Part shown: one piece after another, positions 7,789 through 15,501 of the stretch | How the letters are laid out: the number at the start of each line of letters is the position of its first letter | Position numbering within the stretch: position 1 is the first letter of the stretch | Source: Deltaproteobacteria bacterium | Lineage (GTDB): Bacteria; Myxococcota_A; UBA9160; UBA4427 | Length of the DNA: 21,068 bases | NCBI GenBank assembly: GCA_011051925.1 | Contig: DRKE01000066.1 | Span: forward strand, 1-21,068 | Direction of reading: 5' to 3' | The notes under the pieces: model-generated | The model's input: the letters and a program-made list of their open reading frames with translations, nothing else | Database searches by the model: none | What the model was told of the DNA's origin: nothing | Translations under genes and position numbers: made by a program

Positions 7789-10212
7789 TCAGTAGTTCAG
7801 GGAGAGAGTCACGCCGTAGGTCCTGGGTTGTCCATGAATGTCGAGATAGCTCCCAAGAGCAGAAGTCACGTCGAGCGAGTTGATCAGATAGACCTCATTG
7901 GTGACATTCCGAACCCATCCCGCCAGCTCGATCTCGCCCGACGGCGTCGTGTATCCGAGCCGAAGATTGACCAATCCGTACGAAGCCTGCGATGCAGCTT
8001 CATCCTTCTGGGCTCGGGCCCCCGTTGCGGACAGCACCTGCCTTCCCGGCGTGAAATAGGTCTTGCCGCGATAGGATAGGTCGACATGGGGCTTCAGAGT
8101 CCCAAACCTGCCCAAGGGAATCTCATAGGCGACGACCGCGGTGATGCTGTACGGTGGCGCAGCAACGACCGGATTCCCACTGAACTCCAGCTGCTCGAAG
8201 CGTGCTTCGCAAAAGTTCGGGTTCGGATCCCCCGGACAATTGAGGGGGCGAAATGATCGGGACACCTCGAAATCCTCGAAGATCGCGTCCAGAATCGCGA
8301 ACGAGAGATCGAACTGGAGGCCGGGAACCAGACGCGTCCTCAGATCCACTTCAATCCCCCTCGTTTGGACCTCCGATGCGTTCAGCAGCTGGGGAAGGGG
8401 AAAGGCACCGGGCGTATTCTGGACCGCGAACACCTGATAGTTCTTGTAGAAATAGTAGAAGAATGCCGCGTTGAGTGTGATCTCTCCGTCGAGCCATGCA
8501 CTCTTCAGGCCGACTTCGAGGGAGTCGTTGCTCTCTGGATCGACAGCGTCGACGAGTTGCCCACTCAGGATGGCCCCGCCATTGACGTGCCCCCCCTTGA
8601 AGCCTCTCGTGTATTTCGCATACAGGCTCGCGTCCTCCGTCACGTCGAAGGTCAGAATCAACTCGCCGGACGGTTCCTGCCAGACGTTCGATTCCAGGGA
8701 GTTCAGCGACGGGGGAAACGCGCTCGCATCGAATCCATCTGGGATCCGAGGGGCAGCATAGATCGAGAAGTCCTTTCTTTCCCAGTTGTATCGAATGCCG
8801 CCACCCAGGTGGAGCCAGTCCGTCAGGTCGAAGGTTCCACCGGCATAGATCGCCCAGGTCCAGGTCTTCTGCTCGAACGACTGGTCCTGATCGAAGCCGC
8901 TCGGTGTCAACTTCGTGAATATGGTCTGATCCTGCTCGAGAGATTCATAGAGGGCGAACGCACCGACGTACCACTCGAATCGGCTCGAGTCGGCTGATTC
9001 GATTTCGATCGACTGGCTCAGTTGCCATACCTTGTTCTTCAATCGATTGCTCGCGGTCGGTCGTGGCCCTCCGTCGATGTTCCTCTCGACGTCCCTCCAT
9101 GCGCCCTCGTAGGCACTGATCGATTCAATCCGGATTCCCCCCGGAGAGAATGAGGCAGTCACGTTGGCACCGAGAAGATCGATCTTCTCGGGCTTGACGA
9201 GATCGTAGTCGCCTGCGTAGGCATCCCGATCGGCATCCCGGTATCCGCGGCGATCACGCCCTGCCCCGTCGAACACTCCGAGGATCCCTCGTGACTGGAA
9301 CTGGAAGGCGTCGCCTCGACTCTGCCCACCGTGAATGTTGACGAGCCATTCCTGAGCATCCGCCGGGCTCACACGAAAGATGGAACGCGCTGCCCAATCG
9401 TCGATGCTTCCCACGTTCTTCTTGAGGCCGGTCGGAACGGGTGGGTCCAGGGCGAGCCGCCTGCATTGCCCCGCCGGGCTGAATATGGGCGCGCCAAGCA
9501 TATTGTTCGGATTGACGGAGCACCGATTCGTCAGATAGCCGTCTCTCCTGGCCAACCGACCCGAGAACCGTGACTCGATCGTTCCTGGAACGATCGGAAA
9601 CCCAAGAGCTCCCGTGAATTCAACGAAGTCATAGTTTCCGTATGTCAGAGACGCCCTCTCCTCGAATTCGCCGTTCCCTTCCGGCTTTCGCGCTTCGACG
9701 ATCAAGGCTCCAGCCGTAGCGTTGCGGGCGTTTCGAACGCCTTGAGGCCCTCGAAGCACGGCGACTGCTTCCGTATCAAAGAGCTGGAACAACTGGCCTA
9801 TCGGAGAATTCATGTAGACACCATCGTTGTAGACGGCGACCGACGAGGCCGCATTGGAGTTGAAGTCGGCGAGCCCGATCCCCCGAATGAAGATCGTCGG
9901 ATTTGAGACGGAACTCGCACCGGTCTTGATCTCCAGGTTCGGCGTAAAATCCGCGAGATCCGATATGTCCGCGACATTCGCCGCTTCGAGTTCCAGCCCC
10001 GAAAACTCCAGTGCCGAATCGGACACCTCGATTGGTGCCATCGCGCGAACTCCGATGACGACCATTTCCTCGATTCCGGCCCACGCATCGTCTGTCGTCG
10101 AATCGTCGCTCTGCGCTACGCGGGATACAGTCGTCAGCACCCCGGCGAGAATCAAAACGAAGACACCGATCGCTCGGATCTTCGGGCCTGGCCTATTCCC
10201 AGTTCGACGCAC
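7789..10212 (-). CDS. TonB-dependent outer-membrane receptor
   Basis: An 807-residue TonB-dependent receptor for energised uptake across the outer membrane. Order: signal peptide (about 1-35), a TonB-box-like EEMVVIG at 48-54, a plug domain at about 62-180 with IFIRGIG and VLRGPQG, then a 22-strand-type barrel ending in an aromatic-rich strand (TYGVTLSLNY). The plug has NARNATAGALIVEARKP where relatives usually have FGRNATAGAINVVTRKP. The frame is open for 249 codons upstream inside the barrel gene, so the start must be internal: GTG at 10212, seven bases after GAGGAG and just before the signal peptide. It lies 11 bases after the barrel gene. The substrate is unknown. The subfamily often takes up large or hydrophobic compounds, which would suit the degradation genes nearby (inference). 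Confidence 0.92.
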   Translation of the reverse strand: MRRTGNRPGPKIRAIGVFVLILAGVLTTVSRVAQSDDSTTDDAWAGIEEMVVIGVRAMAPIEVSDSALEFSGLELEAANVADISDLADFTPNLEIKTGASSVSNPTIFIRGIGLADFNSNAASSVAVYNDGVYMNSPIGQLFQLFDTEAVAVLRGPQGVRNARNATAGALIVEARKPEGNGEFEERASLTYGNYDFVEFTGALGFPIVPGTIESRFSGRLARRDGYLTNRCSVNPNNMLGAPIFSPAGQCRRLALDPPVPTGLKKNVGSIDDWAARSIFRVSPADAQEWLVNIHGGQSRGDAFQFQSRGILGVFDGAGRDRRGYRDADRDAYAGDYDLVKPEKIDLLGANVTASFSPGGIRIESISAYEGAWRDVERNIDGGPRPTASNRLKNKVWQLSQSIEIESADSSRFEWYVGAFALYESLEQDQTIFTKLTPSGFDQDQSFEQKTWTWAIYAGGTFDLTDWLHLGGGIRYNWERKDFSIYAAPRIPDGFDASAFPPSLNSLESNVWQEPSGELILTFDVTEDASLYAKYTRGFKGGHVNGGAILSGQLVDAVDPESNDSLEVGLKSAWLDGEITLNAAFFYYFYKNYQVFAVQNTPGAFPLPQLLNASEVQTRGIEVDLRTRLVPGLQFDLSFAILDAIFEDFEVSRSFRPLNCPGDPNPNFCEARFEQLEFSGNPVVAAPPYSITAVVAYEIPLGRFGTLKPHVDLSYRGKTYFTPGRQVLSATGARAQKDEAASQASYGLVNLRLGYTTPSGEIELAGWVRNVTNEVYLINSLDVTSALGSYLDIHGQPRTYGVTLSLNY

Positions 10213-10223
10213 CAGAATGCTCC

Positions 10224-10952
10224 TCAGTATCTGAGCCCGAAACCAAATACGATCGAGACATAATCGAAATCCTGGATCTCGCCGGTCGGAATGACATAGG
10301 AAACGTCGAGCCCGACGAAGAAGTTCCGATTCAGCACGAAATCCACACCTGCCCCCATGCGAGCCGCAAGGTCCGTCCCATCGGAGCGATCGGATGTCAC
10401 CGACGGCGTACCACCTCGACCGGCGCTGGAGCGATTCTTGACGTCGATCCCCATGGCCCCGATGCCCAGAGCCAGGTTCGGCTGGACCCGACCCGTGAGG
10501 AGAAAGAATCTGGCATCCGCCGTCGCCACCCATGTTTCGATGTCTTCGATCTGTTGCTTCCCTCTCGGCTCCTCGCGCCGTCCCTTCGATGTTGCAATCT
10601 CGAAGGTCGAGATCCATTCGCCCTGCAGCTGCACGGCGAATCGAGGATGAAACCGGTATCCGACACGACCGTTCACGCCCCAACCCGGCTTGACCTGGAC
10701 GCCCAGCCCCGCGTTGCCGCCCCCCACGACCGGGTTGAAGCTCAGCTCGATCTCGTCCTTCAATTCTGTTGGAATACCGAACACACCTGCGGCGGAGAAA
10801 TAGGCGCCTGTTTGCGAGCGATCGCCCGCCGACGCACCCGAGGGGACAAGCCAGACCACCGAGACAGCGAGAAGCAGTCCGAACCGGAACGCAGTGGGCA
10901 ACAGCTCGTCGAGAATGGCCGAATTCGAGCAAAGGACAGATCTCAAAATCAT
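10224..10952 (-). CDS. Small outer-membrane beta-barrel protein (OmpA/OmpW-like fold)
   Basis: About 242 residues. A hydrophobic signal segment (FGLLLAVSVVWLVPSGASA) ends near residue 42, followed by alternating amphipathic strands such as GRVGYRFHPRFAVQLQGEW and FFVGLDVSYVIPTGEIQDF, and a C-terminal aromatic (FGFGLRY) typical of BAM-dependent barrels. An eight-stranded barrel is likely; whether it is a pore, an adhesin or structural is not evident. The start is uncertain: ATG 10952 has GGGAG directly abutting it, which is too close to serve it, the frame is open back to ATG 11069 without a ribosome binding site, and a downstream TTG is possible. It is the first gene of the envelope operon. 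Confidence 0.78.
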   Translation of the reverse strand: MILRSVLCSNSAILDELLPTAFRFGLLLAVSVVWLVPSGASAGDRSQTGAYFSAAGVFGIPTELKDEIELSFNPVVGGGNAGLGVQVKPGWGVNGRVGYRFHPRFAVQLQGEWISTFEIATSKGRREEPRGKQQIEDIETWVATADARFFLLTGRVQPNLALGIGAMGIDVKNRSSAGRGGTPSVTSDRSDGTDLAARMGAGVDFVLNRNFFVGLDVSYVIPTGEIQDFDYVSIVFGFGLRY

Positions 10953-11192
10953 CTCCCAAAAGATGAGTAGCCTGATTCCGGACGGGATGCGATCATTTTT
11001 CCACCCGTTCGGGGCATTCGCCTCGAATTGAATGCACTTATTTTCAATATTGTGCTTGACCTTCGTCATCGGAGATGAGATAGGTACTTCTGCGGACCAC
11101 TATTAGAGTGTCCCTTTTGCTGGTTTCGATCCAGCCAGACGATACGTCGAATCCAGTGTTTCGAAGACTCAAAAACACGAGGTAGTTCAGAG
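10953..11192. promoter_or_regulatory. Divergent promoter region of the envelope operon and the PEP-CTERM gene
   Basis: This 240-base gap is clearly more AT-rich than its surroundings, especially 10990-11060. It contains an imperfect hairpin, GCATTC at 11014-11019 and GAATGC at 11030-11035, with an inner dyad ATTCG-CCT-CGAAT at 11016-11028. TTGACC at about 11057-11062 could be a -35 element for the plus-strand gene, though the downstream GATAGG is a poor -10. TATTAGAGTGTCC at 11101-11113 resembles operator site A. No RNA gene is recognised. Confidence 0.45.
11101..11118. promoter_or_regulatory. Weak operator-like site D (GAGTGTCCC core)
   Basis: TATTAGAGTGTCC matches 12 of 13 bases of TATTAGAGTATCC at 108-120, and both are followed within two bases by TTTT. 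The dyad symmetry is poorer than at the other sites (GAGTGTCCCT instead of GAGTATACTC). It sits about 85 bases before the PEP-CTERM start and upstream of the envelope operon. If real, it would place these genes under the same regulator as the catabolic units; chance similarity cannot be excluded. Confidence 0.3.
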
Positions 11193-12284
11193 ATGAGACC
11201 TAGAAGACTTCTTCCACTGCCCCCGAACCGGTTCGTACTTTCGGTCATTGCGCTGGCGATGATCATGCTTCTCGGCTTAGGCTCGACCGCCAATGCACAA
11301 GTCGTCCCCAGGCTCGTCGATGGCACGATTTTCGCCAACCTGAACGCGAACGATAACCCGGGCCCGACCGCTGCAGGGTCGAGAACATGTCCCTGCACCG
11401 GAATCCTCTTTCCCGGGTTGCTAGGCGTGAAACCCCTCGTCCCGACACAGACCTGGGGCGCCGTCGTCATGGCCGGAAGCGCTGTGGGCGACCCGATTTC
11501 ACTGACACGGACCGGGATCTTCTCGAGGATGACGTCTGCCTCGATCATGAGCCTTCCCCCGAACATCGTCCAGATCACGACGATGTACAACGGTCGCCTG
11601 AACTCAGGCGTTCTGGCCTCTGGTGCAGGCCCGGGCAACTTTACGTCCAACCCCCTGGCGTCGGGCCAGGCCTCCTTCATGCATACGACCGGAATCAACC
11701 AGAGCGGCTCCGTCGTCACCTTCCCAGCCCTTTCCCCTCGACCGACCGCGACCTTCCGACAAAAGGTCACGGCCGGACCGCGTCAGTTCGGTGGGTCGAT
11801 CAATCTCCTTCGTGTCGGTACCGGAAACAAGATCATTCTTTCCGTCGCGACGCCGCCCGGCAATCTCGTGCAGACAGGTACCTACGGCGGGGCCATCGCT
11901 GGAGCGGCCTCGACCAACGTGACTCTCCGAAAGTTCGTACATACGGCCGTCCCATCGTTCATGTTGACCAACTTCTCGAAATTCTGGGGGAATCCCTGGA
12001 CGACAGGAGTCGCGAGCGTTCGCTCCAAGGCGACACTTTCGCATTCCTTCGCCCGATCGGGGATCGACGAGATCACCTCGATGGGTCAACGCCATATTCA
12101 GCTCGTCACTCCGACTCTGGCGGGCGGAAAATCGATTACCGGAGGTCTGAGCGGAATCCCCTTCATCTGGCAGTGGGAGATGCAGTTCGCGCCCGAACCC
12201 GGCTCCTTGACCAGCCTCGGGGCCGGACTCGTCGTCATGAGCATCTTGTTCGCCAGGCGAAAGAGGACGGCGCAAGCTGCATGA
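11193..12284 (+). CDS. PEP-CTERM sorting-domain protein (exosortase substrate)
   Basis: A 363-residue exported protein. The N-terminus has a classic signal peptide with basic residues, a hydrophobic core at about 14-30 and a cleavage site near ANA-Q36. The C-terminus is a textbook PEP-CTERM signal: PEP at 334-336, a transmembrane stretch SLGAGLVVMSILF, then ARRKR. Such proteins are cleaved by an exosortase (EpsH/Xrt) and sent to the surface or the exopolysaccharide matrix. The central part is rich in Gly, Ser, Thr and Asn with no domain I recognise. The exosortase gene is not in the window. The TPR lipoprotein of the divergent operon may belong to the same pathway. GAGG lies about 10 bases before the ATG. 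Confidence 0.9.
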   Translation: MRPRRLLPLPPNRFVLSVIALAMIMLLGLGSTANAQVVPRLVDGTIFANLNANDNPGPTAAGSRTCPCTGILFPGLLGVKPLVPTQTWGAVVMAGSAVGDPISLTRTGIFSRMTSASIMSLPPNIVQITTMYNGRLNSGVLASGAGPGNFTSNPLASGQASFMHTTGINQSGSVVTFPALSPRPTATFRQKVTAGPRQFGGSINLLRVGTGNKIILSVATPPGNLVQTGTYGGAIAGAASTNVTLRKFVHTAVPSFMLTNFSKFWGNPWTTGVASVRSKATLSHSFARSGIDEITSMGQRHIQLVTPTLAGGKSITGGLSGIPFIWQWEMQFAPEPGSLTSLGAGLVVMSILFARRKRTAQAA

Positions 12285-12577
12285 ACGATTCTCGTTTTTC
12301 GTTTCTCGAGAAGAAGAAGCGCGTCGAAAACGCCGAACATCATCCTGCGAACTCCGACGCACAGTCCTGCCCCATCGTTTCCGCGTGATCCACCCTCGAG
12401 GGAACGGTGGGGCATGAGTCGGGGTCGACCTCGGACCGGCAGCAACCGAACCCTTTGCCGTCGGACGAGCCGGAATTCATCCTTGTTCAAGCTAAAACCC
12501 GATTCGGCCTCGTGATCGAGCCCGCAGCCGCTGCATCCGATATCAGGAAGATCACGGAGACATGGAGGGTGATGGAA
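12285..12577. other. Intergenic stretch before the acyl-CoA ligase
   Basis: This 293-base stretch holds no clear gene. A perfect palindrome TTCTCGAGAA lies at 12303-12312, just after the PEP-CTERM stop, but it lacks a following T-run, so a terminator is doubtful. The ligase frame is open back to ATG 12407, but those 57 extra codons have no ribosome binding site and do not look like the usual N-terminus of the family. The GGAGGG at 12564-12569 marks the likely start region. No GAGTATACTC-type site is seen here. Confidence 0.4.
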
Positions 12578-14131
12578 ATGAAAGACATGGAGTTGGGCGA
12601 TGGAGAAAGCCTCTCCGAACGGGTTTCCGCGATCTTCTCCATCGGGGGCGACCAGGAGGCCATCGAGTACGATGAACTCTGGTGGTCCTGGAATGCGCTG
12701 TCGCGAGTCGGAGACGAGATCGCCCGCCTCATCGACGAGGCGGGAATGTCCCCCGATTCCGACGTCGCCCTGCTGGTGAGAAACCGGCCTGCCGTCGCCG
12801 CGGCAATCCTCAGCCGCCTGGCGAGCAGTCGCGGTTACATCAGCATCAACGGAATGCTCTCAGACAAGTCGGTGCTCACAGAGCTGGATCGGGTTCGACA
12901 CGAGGTCGTCGTCGGCACGGCCGAGGACCTGCGCCGACCCGGGCTGGTCAGTGCTGCAGCGGACCACGGGGCGCTCGTCCTAGAACTCCCCACTCACCCG
13001 CACGAGTCCGTGAAAGTCGCCGCCGCCCCATCGAAGCTGCAGAGAGATCGGAGTCCGGCTGATCGCATGAAGTCGGCCTCCTCGGATATCGACATGACCA
13101 CCAGTGGCACCACCGGCAGCGCGAAGCGGATCCGGATCCGCCAAGAGCACCTGCTCGCAACGGTGCTGGAGGCTCAACAGACTTCTGGAGCCGGAACCCC
13201 CCCGGTCACGCGCCTGCGCAGTGGAGTCTCGATCGCGGCGACCCCTCTATCCCATATCGGAGGAATCTTTGGTCTGCTCATGACCGTCACCCAGGGCCGA
13301 AAGCTGGTTCTTCTCGATCGCTTCGATGCCCAGAAGTGGTCGAATCGCGTCGAAAGACACCGCGTGATCGCCGGATCGTTACCGCCTGCAGCCATCCGGA
13401 TGGTCCTTGACGCCGGGATCCCGAAGAGCCGACTCCGGACCCTGAAGGTCATTTCGACCGGCACGGCGCCCCTGCCCCGCGTTCTCGCGGAGCGCTTCGA
13501 GGGGACCTATGGAATTCCCCTTCTTCAAGCCTATGGAGCGACCGAGTTTGCCGGCGGACTCAGTAGCTTCACCTATCGTGACTACAAGAAATGGGGTGAT
13601 CAGAAGCGGGACTCGGTTGGACGACCTCATCCGGGCGTCGAGTTTCGCATTGTCGATCCCGACACGCGCGCGATCCTCGGTCCCGACGAAATCGGGATCC
13701 TCGAAGTCAGGACCGGCCACAATGCGGTCTCCAACGATGCGGGGACATTCACGTCGACGAATGATCTCGCGAGACTCGATTCCGACGGCTACCTCTACAT
13801 TCACGGCCGAGCCGACGATGTCATCATCCGCGGTGGCTTCAAGATCGACCTGGGTCAACTGGAAGATACGCTCAGATCCCACCCTGAAATCCACGACGCA
13901 GGGGCAGTCGCCGTATCCGACGAACGCCTGGGAAAAGTCCCGATTGCCGGCGTCGTCCTTGAGCCGGGCTCCTCTCTGAGCGCCGACGAGATCAGAAGGC
14001 ACGTCAAAGACGATCTCGCGCCCTACGCTGTTCCCACCAGGATCGCTCTGCTCCCGGAACTCCCCAGGAACTCCACGTTGAAGGTGCTGCGTCCCGCCTT
14101 GACGGAGATGATCCTTCGAGAGGGTTCCTGA
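12578..14131 (+). CDS. AMP-forming acyl/aryl-CoA ligase (adenylate-forming enzyme superfamily)
   Basis: A 517-residue ANL-superfamily ligase that should activate a carboxylic acid as acyl-AMP and then acyl-CoA. The phosphate loop T175-S-G-T-T-G-S-A-K183 is intact. Later come the A5 motif AYGATEFAGG, the A7-like TNDLARLD (usual Gly replaced by Asn), the hinge GRADDVIIRGGFKI near 409-422, and the C-terminal catalytic lysine K502 in NSTLKVLR. Length is normal for the family. The substrate cannot be read from the sequence; the context suggests a branched or cyclic acid feeding the nearby ACADs and thiolase. Start choice: ATG 12578 lies nine bases after GGAGG; ATG 12572 and 12587 are alternatives. 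It converges with the thiolase gene, 16 bases apart. Confidence 0.88.
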   Translation: MKDMELGDGESLSERVSAIFSIGGDQEAIEYDELWWSWNALSRVGDEIARLIDEAGMSPDSDVALLVRNRPAVAAAILSRLASSRGYISINGMLSDKSVLTELDRVRHEVVVGTAEDLRRPGLVSAAADHGALVLELPTHPHESVKVAAAPSKLQRDRSPADRMKSASSDIDMTTSGTTGSAKRIRIRQEHLLATVLEAQQTSGAGTPPVTRLRSGVSIAATPLSHIGGIFGLLMTVTQGRKLVLLDRFDAQKWSNRVERHRVIAGSLPPAAIRMVLDAGIPKSRLRTLKVISTGTAPLPRVLAERFEGTYGIPLLQAYGATEFAGGLSSFTYRDYKKWGDQKRDSVGRPHPGVEFRIVDPDTRAILGPDEIGILEVRTGHNAVSNDAGTFTSTNDLARLDSDGYLYIHGRADDVIIRGGFKIDLGQLEDTLRSHPEIHDAGAVAVSDERLGKVPIAGVVLEPGSSLSADEIRRHVKDDLAPYAVPTRIALLPELPRNSTLKVLRPALTEMILREGS

Positions 14132-14147
14132 ATCTCTCGAGTCGATC

Positions 14148-15335
14148 TCATCCTTTCCGGTAGAGAGCGACCACCACCGCTGCCCCGAGTCCCACGTTGT
14201 GTTGGAGAGCGTTTCTGGCTCCTTCGACCTGTCGGGATCCCGCGTCACCACGAAGTTGCCAACAGAGTTCGACGCATTGCGCGATCCCCGTGGCCCCGAT
14301 GGGATGCCCCTTCGAGATCAACCCACCAGAGGGATTCACGACGTGCTGCCCGCCATGGGTATTCGCACCGGAATCGACGTAGTCGCCCACCTCACCGCCC
14401 TCGCAGAGGCGCAACGCCTCGTAGGTCAGCAATTCATTCGAACTGAAACAATCGTGAAGTTCGACGACATCGATGTCGTCGGGCCTCACTCCCGAAGCCG
14501 AATAGACCTCCGCGGCAGCGGATCTCGCCATATCGAATCCGACGAGCTTGACCATGCTTCGATCCCCGAAAGTCGACGGGAACTCGGTATGCATCGACAT
14601 CGCTGCGATCTCCACGGCACCGTCCCCGAGCCCGTTCCGCTTCACGAAATCTTCCGAGCAGAGAATCACCGCCGCGGATCCATCCGAAGTCGGACAGCAC
14701 TGAAGTCGCGTCAGCGGACCGAAGACTCTCGGGGATTCGAGAATCTCGTCCAGCGTGTACTCCTGCCGGAACTGCGAAAGGGGGTTGTCTACGGAATGCT
14801 TGTGGTTCTTGAACGCGACCTTCGCGAAATGTTCGGGCTTCAAGCCATGACGATTCATGTATTCGATTCCCGCATTTCCGAAGAATTGCGCTGCGGGTGG
14901 CGCGTCCGTGAATCCGCATAGATCACTCGTCATATCGAGATGGCGTTGGGCCGGAAGCTCACGATCCAGCTCGCCGACCGCCAGCGACCCGCGCTGCATC
15001 TTCTCGAAACCCACCGCCATCACGCACTCGGACAGCCCTCCCTCCACGAACTGCTTGGCCATGAAAAGGGCCGTCGATCCACTGGCACAGGCGTTGTTGA
15101 CGTTGTAGATGGGAATCCCGGTCATCCCGAGTTCGTGGAAGGCCCGCTCTCCGCACGTGCTCGGCCCCGACGCATAACCGAAGGAAACCTGCTCGATCTG
15201 CTCGATCGCCAATCCGGCATCCGCGAGGGCGGCTCGTCCGGCGATTCGAACCATGTCTGGATAGTCCCAACCCCGACTCCCGGGTTTCACGAATTCGGTC
15301 ATTCCGACACCTACAACGAAGACGGATCGGCCCAT
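14148..15335 (-). CDS. SCP-x type thiolase (lipid-transfer-protein family)
   Basis: A 395-residue thiolase of the SCP-x/lipid-transfer-protein group, which cleaves 3-oxoacyl-CoA to acetyl- or propionyl-CoA plus a shortened acyl-CoA. The nucleophilic C83 lies in NNACASGSTAL. The group motif ELHDCFSSNELLTYEAL starts at 292, and KGHPIGATG has its His at 344. The C-terminus reads LQHNVGLGAA instead of the second-Cys motif of classical thiolases, as expected for this group. From memory, this region is strikingly close to the thiolase domain of animal SCP-x, which acts on 2-methyl-branched (pristanoyl, bile-acid) chains; no SCP2 domain is attached. GGGAGGA lies eight bases before the ATG. The gene is divergent from the CaiB-like gene across operator site B. 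Confidence 0.9.
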   Translation of the reverse strand: MGRSVFVVGVGMTEFVKPGSRGWDYPDMVRIAGRAALADAGLAIEQIEQVSFGYASGPSTCGERAFHELGMTGIPIYNVNNACASGSTALFMAKQFVEGGLSECVMAVGFEKMQRGSLAVGELDRELPAQRHLDMTSDLCGFTDAPPAAQFFGNAGIEYMNRHGLKPEHFAKVAFKNHKHSVDNPLSQFRQEYTLDEILESPRVFGPLTRLQCCPTSDGSAAVILCSEDFVKRNGLGDGAVEIAAMSMHTEFPSTFGDRSMVKLVGFDMARSAAAEVYSASGVRPDDIDVVELHDCFSSNELLTYEALRLCEGGEVGDYVDSGANTHGGQHVVNPSGGLISKGHPIGATGIAQCVELCWQLRGDAGSRQVEGARNALQHNVGLGAAVVVALYRKG

Positions 15336-15501
15336 CCAAGGGTTCCTCCCAGCGGCCTCGCGTCATGAAATCGCCTCCGGGAGGCGGAATCGATCGACCG
15401 GCCGGTTCCAAAACATGCACTCATTTGAATATAAGAGTATACTCATATATGGACCGCCGGCACCCGCTGATCGATCGGCCGAGTCGCAGGCAAGGGGAAG
15501 A
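15336..15501. promoter_or_regulatory. Divergent promoter region of the thiolase and CaiB-like genes
   Basis: This 166-base gap between divergent starts has a sharply AT-rich centre at 15421-15450 inside GC-rich flanks. That centre holds operator site B. Because the core is palindromic, both strands read TATACT, a near-consensus -10 hexamer, so one site could both drive and control transcription in both directions. No good -35 element is seen at the expected spacing on either strand. Confidence 0.5.
15427..15448. promoter_or_regulatory. Operator-like site B (perfect GAGTATACTC palindrome)
   Basis: GAGTATACTC at 15435-15444 is a perfect 10-base palindrome. With its flanks ATA-a and a-TAT (15431-15448) it forms an 18-base inverted repeat with a single mismatched pair. 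The left flank GAATATAA closely matches site A (16 of 18 bases over 15427-15444). The GTATAC centre fits the GT-N2-AC pattern common for FadR-type GntR regulators, although TetR-family proteins can also bind sites of this size. It lies about 60 bases before the CaiB-like start and 100 before the thiolase start. Confidence 0.6.

Noticed and set aside
10213..10959. 249-codon N-terminal extension of the TonB receptor
   Set aside because: It overlaps the barrel gene in another frame and lacks receptor features. The GTG at 10212 has GAGGAG and a signal peptide.
12303..12312. TTCTCGAGAA palindrome after the PEP-CTERM gene as a terminator
   Set aside because: The stem is short and no T-run follows on either strand.
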